13,547 nt of DNA, from assembly GCA_964195155.1 (NCBI GenBank), contig CAXMOP010000070.1:1-13547 (forward strand), written 5' to 3'. The notes under the pieces are model-generated. The model searched no databases and was not told the origin of the DNA. It worked only from the letters and a program-made list of their open reading frames with translations. This DNA is from JACZST01 sp964195155 (GTDB lineage: Bacteria > Actinomycetota > Acidimicrobiia > Spongiisociales > UBA5794). How positions within the stretch are numbered: the first letter of the stretch is position 1; each line of letters begins with the position of its first letter. The translations under genes were made by a program, and so were the position numbers. This document shows, piece by piece, positions 1 through 6,964 of this stretch.

Positions 1-39
1 CGCCCCTGAAGGAGACGCAATGATGGGGGAAATAGTGCC

Positions 40-2013
40 TCAGTCTGCCTGGAGCTGAGCGGCAAGCTCGGCGGCATCTCCTGTTGGCAGCTTGCAGAGC
101 TGTTGTTCGCAGAGATAGGCGAGGGTTTCGCCCGAGCTCACCCGGTGGGCGAAAACCGAGATCGGCCCCTCCCCAGTCGGCGAGGGAGCCAGCACGATGC
201 CTGGACGGAATCGCATCCAGTACGGAGCCGCCAGCTCCGCCCACTTCGGCCCCACCACCGCAAGCTCGCGCATGCGGCCAGACGAGTACGAGACGGCCAG
301 GTGATGCCCGACCATGGACGGATATCGATCCATCAGCAACCCTGCGCTGGCAAGGGTGTCGATCGCCTGGTCGCGCAGTTCCAGGTCGCCGGTGTAACCA
401 GATAGGGTGAGGAGCGCCTCGGCGGCGAGCCCGTTGCCCGACGGCAGCGGATTGTCCGCCTGGCTCTTCGGGCGTTTGATCAACTTCTCGGCGTCTGATG
501 CAGTATCAAAAAAGCCGCCGCCAGGATCAGTGAAGCGCTCGGCGAGGACCACCGTGAGCCGGCTCCCGATGTCATACCAGCGATCATCCGCGGTCGCCGA
601 GAACAGCGCGAACATGCCGAGTGCTACCGCGGCGTAGTCGTCCAGGAACCCGGGTACCGAGGTTCGACCGTCGCGCCACGACCGCATCAGCGTGTCACCC
701 ACGATGAGGTGATCGGCGATGAACACCGCGCACTCGATCGCCGCGTCCAGGTAGCGTCGCTCGCCGAGCGCCGCACCCGCCTCGGCGAACGCCCGTAACC
801 CGAGCCCGTTCCACGCCGCGACCACCTTGTCATCGAGACCGGGGCGCACCCGGGCCGCACGCTCATCGAGTAGTAGGAGCCGAGCTGCCTCGATTTCCGG
901 CGACCATCCCTCGTCGGTCGGGCGATGCAAGACATTGGTGCCCTCGAAGTTGCCGTCGGCGGAAACCCCGAAAAACGCAGCAGCCGTGTCGGCATCACTT
1001 CCCAGGACCGCATCGAGCTCCTGGCGTGACCAGACGTAGAACTTGCCTTCCACGCCCTCGGAATCGGCGTCCTCCGCCGAGTAGAACCCTCCGTCCGGGT
1101 GGTGAAGATCCCGCAGCATGTAGTCCAGGGTGCTGCGTGCAACCTCGATGAACCGAGGCTCCTCCATCTCGACCCCGGCCCAAAGGTACAGGCGGGCGAG
1201 CTGGGCGTTGTCGTACAGCATCTTCTCGAAGTGGGGTACGAGCCAATGCGCATCGACCGAGTACCGGGCGAACCCACCGCCGATTTGGTCATGGATTCCG
1301 CCGTCGGCCATTGCGCCGAGGGTCAGCCGAACCATGTCAGCGGCCCGCGGCGCCCAGTCCTCGTTCTGGACGCGAAGCAAGAACTCGATCACCGGCTGCT
1401 GGGGAAACTTCGGGGCTCCACCGAATCCGCCCTCGACATCATCGAATTCGGAGAGCAACCTGGCGTAGGCGACCTCAAGGGTCTCGGCGTCGGGTGGTTC
1501 ACCTGCTGGCGGGAGATCCTGGCTCACTGCTTCGGTCAAGCGGCTGGCCTGTTCGATGAGCTCCCCTTTCCGATGCTCCCAGGCGTCGGAGACGCCGGCC
1601 ATGACGCTGCGGAACGAAGGCATGCCATAGCGCTCGTCCTTGGGAAAGTAGGTTCCGGCATAGAACGGCGCTCCGTCTGGGGTCAGCCAAACCGTCATCG
1701 GCCAGCCGCCGCGGCCGGTCATTGCCTGCACGGCCTCCATGTAGACGGAGTCGACGTCGGGGCGTTCCTCGCGGTCCACCTTGACGTTGACGAAGTGCTC
1801 ATTCATGTAGGCCGCGGTGTCGTCGTCCTCGAACGATTCGTGAGCCATGACATGACACCAATGGCACGCCGAGTACCCCACCGAGAGCAGGATCGGCCGA
1901 TCCGACGCAGCCGCCTCGGTGAAGGCGTCTGCACCCCACTCATACCAGTCAACCGGGTTGTTCTGGTGCTGAAGGAGGTATGGAGAGGCCGATGCGGCCA
2001 GCCGGTTTGTCAT
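40..2013 (-). CDS. DUF255 / YyaL-type thioredoxin-domain protein
   Basis: A 657-aa protein of the family that includes Bacillus YyaL and animal SPATA20: an N-terminal DsbH-like thioredoxin fold joined to an (alpha/alpha)6-barrel resembling glycosidases or N-acylglucosamine epimerases. Visible in the sequence: the family opening NRLAxxxSPYLLQHxxNPVDWYxW at residues 3-26, the redox motif CHWC at about 50-53, the stretch VDREERPD at about 79-86, HDQIGGGF at about 241-248 and HFEKMLYDN at about 261-269. Length is normal for the family. The biochemical role is not established; a redox or sugar-related function is only inferred. I chose the ATG at 2013 because the conserved family N-terminus begins there and TACCTT sits 7 bases before it, as in a leaderless mRNA. 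An upstream in-frame ATG at 2058 would add 15 residues and has a GAGGAGG about 12 bases upstream, so it stays possible. It has no signal peptide and is probably cytoplasmic. Confidence 0.93.
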   Translation of the reverse strand: MTNRLAASASPYLLQHQNNPVDWYEWGADAFTEAAASDRPILLSVGYSACHWCHVMAHESFEDDDTAAYMNEHFVNVKVDREERPDVDSVYMEAVQAMTGRGGWPMTVWLTPDGAPFYAGTYFPKDERYGMPSFRSVMAGVSDAWEHRKGELIEQASRLTEAVSQDLPPAGEPPDAETLEVAYARLLSEFDDVEGGFGGAPKFPQQPVIEFLLRVQNEDWAPRAADMVRLTLGAMADGGIHDQIGGGFARYSVDAHWLVPHFEKMLYDNAQLARLYLWAGVEMEEPRFIEVARSTLDYMLRDLHHPDGGFYSAEDADSEGVEGKFYVWSRQELDAVLGSDADTAAAFFGVSADGNFEGTNVLHRPTDEGWSPEIEAARLLLLDERAARVRPGLDDKVVAAWNGLGLRAFAEAGAALGERRYLDAAIECAVFIADHLIVGDTLMRSWRDGRTSVPGFLDDYAAVALGMFALFSATADDRWYDIGSRLTVVLAERFTDPGGGFFDTASDAEKLIKRPKSQADNPLPSGNGLAAEALLTLSGYTGDLELRDQAIDTLASAGLLMDRYPSMVGHHLAVSYSSGRMRELAVVGPKWAELAAPYWMRFRPGIVLAPSPTGEGPISVFAHRVSSGETLAYLCEQQLCKLPTGDAAELAAQLQAD

Positions 2014-2020
2014 GGACGCA

Positions 2021-2026
2021 AAGGTA
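2021..2026 (-). promoter_or_regulatory. -10-like box, possible leaderless start of the DUF255 gene
   Basis: Read on the minus strand this is TACCTT, ending 7 bases before the ATG at 2013. No Shine-Dalgarno sequence lies in between. The spacing fits a transcript that begins at or next to the start codon. No clear -35 is seen, so this is inference from spacing only. Confidence 0.35.
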
Positions 2027-2090
2027 GCCCGTCGCCGGGGGCTTGATCGCGGACTCATTGATTCTGCTCGCCCTCCTCGCTCCGCTCGGA

Positions 2091-2160
2091 GTCAGAGTCC
2101 GAAGCCCCGAGGTCAGAGTCCTGGGTCTTGACTCTTGACTTTTGACTCTTGACTCTTGAG
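2091..2160. repeat. TCTTGAC heptamer tandem array with GTCAGAGTCC direct repeat
   Basis: Five head-to-tail copies of TCTTGAC occupy 2126-2160; the third begins TTTTGAC and the last ends in GAG. Just upstream GTCAGAGTCC occurs twice (2091-2100 and 2112-2121). AGAGTC at 2115-2120 is the reverse complement of GACTCT in the array, so the region can fold on itself. It lies in the divergent gap between the DUF255 gene and the membrane-protein gene at 2219, and only 45 bases before the -10-like box of the latter. The role is unknown; it is a candidate site for slipped-strand length change. Confidence 0.85.
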
Positions 2161-2204
2161 GCGGGTAGGCGCGCTTGGACTGATTCGACGCATGCGGCGC
2201 CATC

Positions 2205-2210
2205 TACAAT
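2205..2210 (+). promoter_or_regulatory. -10-like box TACAAT before the 2219 gene
   Basis: TACAAT is a near-consensus -10 hexamer ending 8 bases before the ATG at 2219, and there is no Shine-Dalgarno sequence between. This predicts a leaderless or nearly leaderless transcript. No good -35 sits at the usual 16-18 base spacing. Confidence 0.45.
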
Positions 2211-2218
2211 CCGCGCTC

Positions 2219-2968
2219 ATGACCGATGACACCCCACCACAAGAACCGGACATCGAGCCACCGGAACCAGATGTCGTGCCGCCGGCGACCGACGCCCCGG
2301 CAGAGAAGAGCGACCGGCTCGAGCAGGTCGCTTCGATCGTGCTCGCGGTCGCCGTCGTGCTCACCGCATGGGCGGCTTTCCAGGCTGGCAAATGGGGCGG
2401 CGAGCAGTCGATCAAATTCTCCGAGGCGGGCGCCGCTCGAACCGAGTCCACCCGCGCCGACACCCGGGGTGGCCAGCTCGTCCAGATCGACGCCGCGATG
2501 TACATCGACTGGGTGACGGCGTTGAGCAACGACAACCGCGACGGGCTCATCCCCGACATCGGCTCCCATGCGTACGAGCCGACTCGCGGCACGGTGTCCG
2601 GCTTCCTCTACCTGCGCATGCGTGACGACTTCTTGCCGGCTCTGAACGCCTGGCTGGCGACCGACCCGGTCAATAACACGAACTCACCCCCGACACCGTT
2701 CGATATGGAGGAGTACGTGGTTCCCGAGCTCATCGAGGCACAGGAACTCATCAACGAGGCAGATGAAGCGGCGGTCGAGGCCCGAGCTGCCAACCAGAAC
2801 GGCGACAACTACGTCCTCACCGCGGTGTTATTCGCTGCTGTGCTGTTCTTCGCGGGCGTAGCCTCGCGGCTGGAGAATCGCTGGAACCGGCGTTTCGTCA
2901 ACCTCGTCGGCATCATTGCGGTGGTGATCGGCGCGGTCATCCTGATCAACCTTCCGGTTCTTCTGTAG
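2219..2968 (+). CDS. Hypothetical membrane protein with N- and C-terminal membrane segments
   Basis: A 249-aa protein of a type seen as a conserved hypothetical in bacteria; I cannot name a family. It begins with an acidic, proline-rich stretch (residues 1-30), followed by one hydrophobic segment at about 38-52. A soluble central region of about 130 residues follows, and then two hydrophobic segments near the C-terminus (about 199-214 and 226-247) separated by a basic loop (RLENRWNRRF). The shape suggests an inner-membrane protein whose central domain faces one side of the membrane. The ATG at 2219 is preferred over a TTG 63 bases upstream because the latter lies inside the heptamer array and a -10-like TACAAT sits 8 bases before 2219. 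Its TAG stop codon directly touches the left end of repeat element copy A. Function unknown. Confidence 0.8.
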   Translation: MTDDTPPQEPDIEPPEPDVVPPATDAPAEKSDRLEQVASIVLAVAVVLTAWAAFQAGKWGGEQSIKFSEAGAARTESTRADTRGGQLVQIDAAMYIDWVTALSNDNRDGLIPDIGSHAYEPTRGTVSGFLYLRMRDDFLPALNAWLATDPVNNTNSPPTPFDMEEYVVPELIEAQELINEADEAAVEARAANQNGDNYVLTAVLFAAVLFFAGVASRLENRWNRRFVNLVGIIAVVIGAVILINLPVLL

Positions 2969-3074
2969 GAGGGTGTTGCAGATGACGTGTGCGATCCGAC
3001 GCCGCGCGGTCGAATGGTGCGGTGACTCGGTCTCCTGACCGCGACGCCCGCCCGCGGGATTGGCCAGCGCACTC
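2969..3074 (+). mobile_element. MITE-like repeat element, copy A
   Basis: A 106-bp element aligning end to end with copies at 4405 and 6857. The left end reads GAGGGTGTTGCAGATGACG and the right end, read inward on the other strand, GAGTGCGCTGGCCAATCC. The termini are therefore imperfect inverted repeats, more diverged than in copies B and C. The 14-mer TGCGGTGACTCGGT at 3018-3031 is identical in copy B at the same offset. It is flanked by TAG (the stop codon of the preceding gene) on the left and CTAA on the right. No coding capacity. It is the most diverged copy, hence probably the oldest. Confidence 0.75.
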
Positions 3075-3122
3075 CTAATACATCGTCGCAAGGCGACCGT
3101 CGCCGGGTCACCCAAAGAGCGC

Positions 3123-3128
3123 TAAGTT
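3123..3128 (+). promoter_or_regulatory. -10-like box TAAGTT before the CFA-synthase gene
   Basis: TAAGTT ends 10 bases before the ATG at 3139. The interval has no Shine-Dalgarno sequence, so a very short leader or leaderless mRNA is likely. No convincing -35. Copy A ends 48 bases upstream, so an inserted element forms the far-upstream region of this promoter. Confidence 0.3.
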
Positions 3129-3138
3129 CAATATCACC

Positions 3139-4404
3139 ATGGGCGCGACGGAAGTATCCCGTCAGATCTTTGAGCACCTGGCGATGCGATCCGGTGCCCC
3201 ACCGCCACGTATCCGCACCTGGGCGGGCGACGAGTGGGGTCCACGAGATGCTCGCGCCACCCTCGTGCTTCAGCACCCCGGAGCCTTCCGCGCCATGCTG
3301 CTGCCACTGTCTGACCTCACCGCCGGTGAGGCATACATCCACGACGACATCGACATTGACGGCGATATGACCGCAGTTCTCGAGTTCGGTCGCGGGATCA
3401 CCGAGTCCCCACTGGGAGTCGCTGAATCCGTCAAGCTGTATCGGTTGCTGCGCCAACTGCCAAACGAGCCGCGGCGAGGGAGCGCCGATCGGCCCCGGAT
3501 GCGGGGAGCCCGGCACTCGATTCGGCGCGACCGTGACGCTATCTCGCACCATTACGACGTCGGCAATGGATTCTTCGCCCAGTTCCTCGATCCGCGCTTG
3601 GTGTACTCGTCTGCCGCGTTCCTCTCCCCGTCGGATACCCTGGAAGAGGCCCAGCTGCGCAAGCTCGATCTGATCTGTCGCAAGCTCGAACTTGGCCCAG
3701 GCCAGCAGCTGCTCGATGTCGGGTGTGGCTGGGGTTCCCTCGTTACGTACGCCGCCGAGCAGTATGGCGTGACTGCGGTTGGCGTCACCCTCAGCTCGGA
3801 ACAGGCCGTCTATGCCAACGACCTCATCAAGGAACGAGGCGTGGACGATCGGGTGACGATCCTGCAACGCGACTATCGGGAAGTGGACGGAAGATTCGAC
3901 GCCATCGCGTCGATCGGCATGTTCGAGCACGTCGGTGCCACCCAGCTCGGGGTGTATTTCGGACACCTGTCGCACATGCTGACGCCTACGGGTCTCCTGC
4001 TCAACCACGGCATCGTCACCAGGGGCCGCGGGCCGATACGGAGACGCCTGCGACAGCAGCCGACTTTCGCCAATACCTATGTGTTCCCAGACGGAGAGCT
4101 GGTTGCGATGCATCGGGTCATCGACGCCGCCGAGAGCGGCGGTTTCGAGCTTCGCGACGCGGAATCGCTCCGAACCAGCTACGCGCTCACCTTGGAACGG
4201 TGGATCAGCAACCTCGAGTCGAATCACGACGCCGCGGCCGCCTCAGCCGGCGAGAAGGCGTACCGGATCTGGCGGTCATACATGGCCGCGTCTGCCCTGG
4301 CGTTCAACACCGCAGACATCTCCGTTTACCAGCTCCTGCTGGCCAAGCTGGACCGCCCTTGGGTGTTTGGGCGAGCCAGGCTGCTCGCAGCCGACGACAT
4401 CTAG
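3139..4404 (+). CDS. Cyclopropane-fatty-acyl-phospholipid synthase family methyltransferase
   Basis: A 421-aa SAM-dependent methyltransferase of the CFA/mycolic-acid cyclopropane synthase family. Such enzymes act on unsaturated acyl chains of membrane phospholipids, making cyclopropane or methyl-branched fatty acids. Visible: an N-terminal CFA-type region (about 1-125), HHYDVGNGFF at about 137-146, the SAM-binding motif LLDVGCGWGS at 191-200, GVTLSSEQ near 215-222, FEHVG at about 262-266 with the glutamate expected of the family, and the C-terminal LERWISNLESN block. The usual YSCAYF/W motif is YSSAAF at 156-161, so serine stands where E. coli Cfa has the bicarbonate-contacting cysteine. Ser variants exist in the wider family and the product chemistry is left open. 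Its TAG stop abuts element copy B. It is apparently monocistronic and leaderless. Confidence 0.93.
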   Translation: MGATEVSRQIFEHLAMRSGAPPPRIRTWAGDEWGPRDARATLVLQHPGAFRAMLLPLSDLTAGEAYIHDDIDIDGDMTAVLEFGRGITESPLGVAESVKLYRLLRQLPNEPRRGSADRPRMRGARHSIRRDRDAISHHYDVGNGFFAQFLDPRLVYSSAAFLSPSDTLEEAQLRKLDLICRKLELGPGQQLLDVGCGWGSLVTYAAEQYGVTAVGVTLSSEQAVYANDLIKERGVDDRVTILQRDYREVDGRFDAIASIGMFEHVGATQLGVYFGHLSHMLTPTGLLLNHGIVTRGRGPIRRRLRQQPTFANTYVFPDGELVAMHRVIDAAESGGFELRDAESLRTSYALTLERWISNLESNHDAAAASAGEKAYRIWRSYMAASALAFNTADISVYQLLLAKLDRPWVFGRARLLAADDI

Positions 4405-4513
4405 GGCGGTGTCGAACAATGACGAGTGCCCTGAGCTGCCGCTCGCTTGAGTGTTGCGGTGACTCGGTTTCTCCAGTCAGCGACGGCACGCTGGAGGATT
4501 GCTCAACACCCTT
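4405..4513 (+). mobile_element. MITE-like repeat element, copy B
   Basis: A 109-bp element with the cleanest boundaries: CTAG at 4401-4404 and again at 4514-4517 flank it. The left terminus is GGCGGTGTCGAACAATGAC; the right, read inward, is AAGGGTGTTGAGCAATCC. It shares GAACAATGACG (4414-4424) and CGCTGGAGGATTGC (4489-4502) with copy C, and TGCGGTGACTCGGT (4455-4468) with copy A, at matching offsets. The left CTAG supplies the stop codon of the CFA-synthase gene. No open reading frame of note. Structure and target resemble a non-autonomous DNA transposon; the family is not identified. Confidence 0.82.
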
Positions 4514-4619
4514 CTAGGAGGTAGTTCTCCTCAGCCTCCCCACCTGGTCCCGCCGGAACCAAGAAGGCTGCCGCAACGCCTACCATCGCCCGCCGGATCC
4601 AACTGTGGAGGAACACGTG

Positions 4620-5447
4620 ATGACGACCACGACCGATTCGCGTCGACCGCTTGGGTGGATCGGCGTGATCGGCGCCCTCGCACTGTTGCTCGCCGCCTGC
4701 GGCGGCGGAGGCGATGGGGCCTCGCTGGCCAAAACCGCCTGGAACCTGACCGAGCTCGGTGGATCCGAGGTCGTCGGCGTCGCACCACTGACGATCGTCT
4801 ACGGCGAAGCCAGCGAAGACGGCGCCCGCGCCGAGGCCTTCGGATCGACGGCTTGCAACAGCTTCAACGGCCCCTACAGCACCGAGGGCGACTCGATCTC
4901 GATGGGCCCGTTCATCACCACACTCGCCGGTTGTGTGAATCCACCCCTCCAGGCTCAGGAAGGGAAGTACCTGATCACACTCGAGACCGCGGCGAATTTC
5001 TCAGTCTCCGGGGATACGCTCGAGCTGTCCAACGAGGCCGGTGACACCACCGCTCGCTTCGAACAGGCAGAGCCCGTCCTCACTCTGACGAACTGGGAGG
5101 CGATCTCCATCAACAACGGCGATGGTGGCGCCCAATCGGTCGTCCAGGGAACTTCGGTCACCATCAAGTTCCAGGAGATCGGGTTGCTCTCGGGTTCCGG
5201 GGGTTGCAACACCTATTCGTCGGCCTTCCGCCTCGGCGACGAGTACGACGTGGTGGATGGCGGCTCGATCCAGGTCGCCGGCGTTGCCTCGACGAGGAAG
5301 GCCTGTGATGAGCCCATCGATGAGCAAGAGGCGAACTACTACACGGCACTCGAAAGCGCCAGCACCTGGATCATCCGGGGTCTGAACCTCGAGCTGCGCG
5401 ACGCATCGGGAGCGCTCCAGGTGCAGTACGTCCGATCGGACGGCTGA
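4620..5447 (+). CDS. Two-domain META (HslJ-like) lipoprotein
   Basis: A 275-aa predicted lipoprotein. Residues 1-26 form a signal peptide with lipobox LAAC, so Cys27 would be lipid-modified and the protein anchored outside the membrane. Two META (DUF306/HslJ-type) repeats follow: the first around residues 33-150, with WNLTELGG and the hallmark GSTACNSFNG near 77-86; the second around 154-275, with NWEAISI and GSGGCNTYS near 193-201. The HslJ family is linked to heat shock and novobiocin resistance in E. coli, but the molecular role is not settled. The ATG at 4620 has GGAGG at 4607-4611, 8 bases upstream; a GTG at 4605 lies inside that ribosome-binding site and is less likely. The gene starts 102 bases after the right flank of copy B. 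Confidence 0.88.
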   Translation: MTTTTDSRRPLGWIGVIGALALLLAACGGGGDGASLAKTAWNLTELGGSEVVGVAPLTIVYGEASEDGARAEAFGSTACNSFNGPYSTEGDSISMGPFITTLAGCVNPPLQAQEGKYLITLETAANFSVSGDTLELSNEAGDTTARFEQAEPVLTLTNWEAISINNGDGGAQSVVQGTSVTIKFQEIGLLSGSGGCNTYSSAFRLGDEYDVVDGGSIQVAGVASTRKACDEPIDEQEANYYTALESASTWIIRGLNLELRDASGALQVQYVRSDG

Positions 5448-5476
5448 GTCGCCAACAGGGCCGGCCGCTGCCCGAG

Positions 5477-5482
5477 TAGGGT
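5477..5482 (+). promoter_or_regulatory. -10-like box TAGGGT before the 5489 gene
   Basis: TAGGGT ends 6 bases before the GTG start at 5489, which has no ribosome-binding site. The spacing suggests a leaderless mRNA. Only a TANNNT core match, so weak on its own. Confidence 0.3.
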
Positions 5483-5488
5483 CGGCCC

Positions 5489-5785
5489 GTGGCTGACGAC
5501 GAACACATCGAGCGCCTGGGTGGCTTGCTCGCGGAGACCGCGCACGCTCATCACGAGGCAACCGGCGGGGTAAACCCCCCCGAGTGGGCGCCGTGGTACG
5601 CCGATTACCTACAGGGCAAGATCGACGGAAGCGTTGGATTCAGCCCTGACCCCGTCACGGTCGAGTCCTGGTTGACCATGGCCGATGAGCGACACCAGGC
5701 CGAAGAGCCCGAGACGAAGTACTGGCCCACCCTGTACGCCCGCTACATCATCGAGGACTATGCCCAGGAACATGAGCAGCACTGA
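5489..5785 (+). CDS. Small acidic hypothetical protein
   Basis: A 98-aa soluble, acidic protein (rich in Glu, Asp, His and Trp) beginning at GTG, with no signal peptide or membrane segment. The block PEWAPWYADYL (about residues 31-41) and the Trp/Tyr-rich C-terminal half (KYWPTLYARYIIEDY) recall small conserved hypothetical proteins of Actinobacteria, but I do not know a function. Its codons end mostly in G or C, which supports it being real. The reading frame runs 14 bases into the start of the RDD gene, so the two are probably co-transcribed and translationally coupled. Alternative in-frame starts would remove the conserved-looking N-terminal part. Confidence 0.8.
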   Translation: MADDEHIERLGGLLAETAHAHHEATGGVNPPEWAPWYADYLQGKIDGSVGFSPDPVTVESWLTMADERHQAEEPETKYWPTLYARYIIEDYAQEHEQH

Positions 5786-6809
5786 GCGCCATCACCTCCT
5801 GGCGCTGCTGGCCCTGCTTGCCGCGGAGCCAACAGACTCGGGGGTGCTGAGCCGGGTCGCGTCGCGAGCGACCGGCGCCGTGGTCGGCATCGTCGATGTC
5901 GATGCCCTGCTCGAGGAGGTCGACGTTGATGCGTTGCTGGCCAGGGTCGACATCAATGCGCTGCTGGAGCGGGTGGACATTGACCGCCTTCTTGAACGGG
6001 TCGACCTCAACGACCTGCTCGAAGGGATCGACATCGACCGCGTCATGGCACAGGTCGACGTCAAGGATCTTGCCGAGCGAGCCGGCATTCCCGACATCGT
6101 GCGAGAAAGCACCGGTGCGCTTGCCGGTTCGGCGATCGACGTCTTCCGGCGCCAGGTGGTGGCGCTCGATACCGTGATCGGAGCGGCGGCGTACCGGCTC
6201 ACGGGTCGCAAACCGGCATCGCGACCGGTGTCTCCCCCGACCCTCGACGTGTCCGCCGAGGTCGGTCCCAAGGGCCGAATCCAGGTCGACGGCCATTACG
6301 CCGGCCCGTTGTCGCGCCTCGTCGCGTTCCTCATCGACGTCGCGGTCATTTGGATCGTCTGGGTGCTCTCCACTGCCGGGGTCGCCTTCATCGCCAACCT
6401 CTTTTTCTCAGTCGAGTCAACCGGGTCAGCCACGCTCGGATTGGTCGGATTGGCCTTTCTGGCGCTGTGGGCCTTCCTGTACATGTCGATCAGCCTGGCG
6501 ATCGCCGGGCGCACCATTGGGATGGGAATCATCGGAGTTCGGGTCGTCGACCGGCCCGGTGGACCGCTTCGCGGCCGACATGCGCTGGTGCGCACCCTGG
6601 TCTTCCCGTTCTCCTTCCTGTTTTTTGGCCTGGGGTTTCTCGGCGTCTTCACCTCTCCGCAGCGCCGTACCTTGCATGACGCTGCCGCCGGGACGGTGGT
6701 GGTCTACGACTGGGGTGATCGGCCCGCGGAGATGCCGGCACCACTCACCCAGTGGGTCACCCGGAAAGTCGACGAGGAGGCGTCTAGCTCAGAGGCCTCG
6801 TCCGGCTAG
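5772..6809 (+). CDS. RDD-family membrane protein with nonapeptide repeats
   Basis: A 345-aa membrane protein. Residues 41-103 hold seven consecutive 9-residue repeats of the form V-D-[VIL]-[DN]-x-L-L-x-x (for example VDVDALLEE), then PDIVRESTG. From about residue 176 an RDD domain begins: SRLVAFLIDVAVIW with the typical Arg and Asp, membrane segments at about 184-210 and 219-242, the GRTIGMGIIGVRVVD block, and a last segment near 275-297 before RRTLHDAAAG. RDD proteins are multi-pass membrane proteins, often proposed as transporters; the substrate is unknown. Similar repeat-plus-RDD proteins occur in Actinobacteria. The start is uncertain: ATG 5772 or ATG 5760, both overlapping the upstream gene and neither with a well-spaced ribosome-binding site, which points to coupling. 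Confidence 0.88.
   Translation: MSSTERHHLLALLALLAAEPTDSGVLSRVASRATGAVVGIVDVDALLEEVDVDALLARVDINALLERVDIDRLLERVDLNDLLEGIDIDRVMAQVDVKDLAERAGIPDIVRESTGALAGSAIDVFRRQVVALDTVIGAAAYRLTGRKPASRPVSPPTLDVSAEVGPKGRIQVDGHYAGPLSRLVAFLIDVAVIWIVWVLSTAGVAFIANLFFSVESTGSATLGLVGLAFLALWAFLYMSISLAIAGRTIGMGIIGVRVVDRPGGPLRGRHALVRTLVFPFSFLFFGLGFLGVFTSPQRRTLHDAAAGTVVVYDWGDRPAEMPAPLTQWVTRKVDEEASSSEASSG
5892..6080 (+). repeat. Seven 27-bp in-frame coding repeats in the RDD gene
   Basis: Seven units of 27 bases, each starting with a GTCGAC-like sequence, encode the nonapeptide array. The DNA units differ at many third positions while the protein pattern is kept. This suggests selection on the protein pattern and not a recent tandem duplication. 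Confidence 0.85.
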
Positions 6810-6856
6810 CCGTCGACGGCGATGGGATCGTTGCCTGTGGACCGCCGTTCCTTCAG

Positions 6857-6964
6857 GAGAGTGCTGAACAATGACGGGTGCAACGGGCCGCCGCTTGATC
6901 AAGTGTTGCAGTAGCTCGGTTCCCGCAATCGCGACAGCCCGCTGGAGGATTGCCCAACATCGTC
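6857..6964 (+). mobile_element. MITE-like repeat element, copy C
   Basis: A 108-bp element filling most of the gap between the convergent RDD and YbhN-type genes. The left end is GAGAGTGCTGAACAATGACG; the right, read inward, is GACGATGTTGGGCAATCC. It is flanked by TCAG (6853-6856) and CTAG (6965-6968). It shares GAACAATGACG (6866-6876) and CGCTGGAGGATTGC (6940-6953) with copy B. The right-hand CTAG contains the stop codon of the minus-strand gene at 6965. All three copies have the same orientation. An internal TGCAAC/GTTGCA pair could form a hairpin, so a role as a convergent-gene terminator is possible. Confidence 0.8.

Noticed and set aside
20..58. A short ORF beginning ATGATG with GGAG upstream at the left edge
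   Set aside because: It has only about a dozen codons and overlaps the 3' end of the DUF255 gene on the other strand. There is no support beyond a chance ribosome-binding site.
1099..2046. A 315-codon plus-strand frame opposite the DUF255 gene
   Set aside because: It is fully antisense to a clearly conserved protein and its translation has no recognisable domain. Long antisense frames are expected in high-GC DNA.
2091..2160. A CRISPR array
   Set aside because: The units are 7 bases long without spacers, so this is a simple tandem repeat.
2809..4227. A 472-codon minus-strand frame across the CFA-synthase gene
   Set aside because: It is antisense to an unmistakable methyltransferase with intact motifs, and it also crosses repeat element A, so it is a shadow frame.
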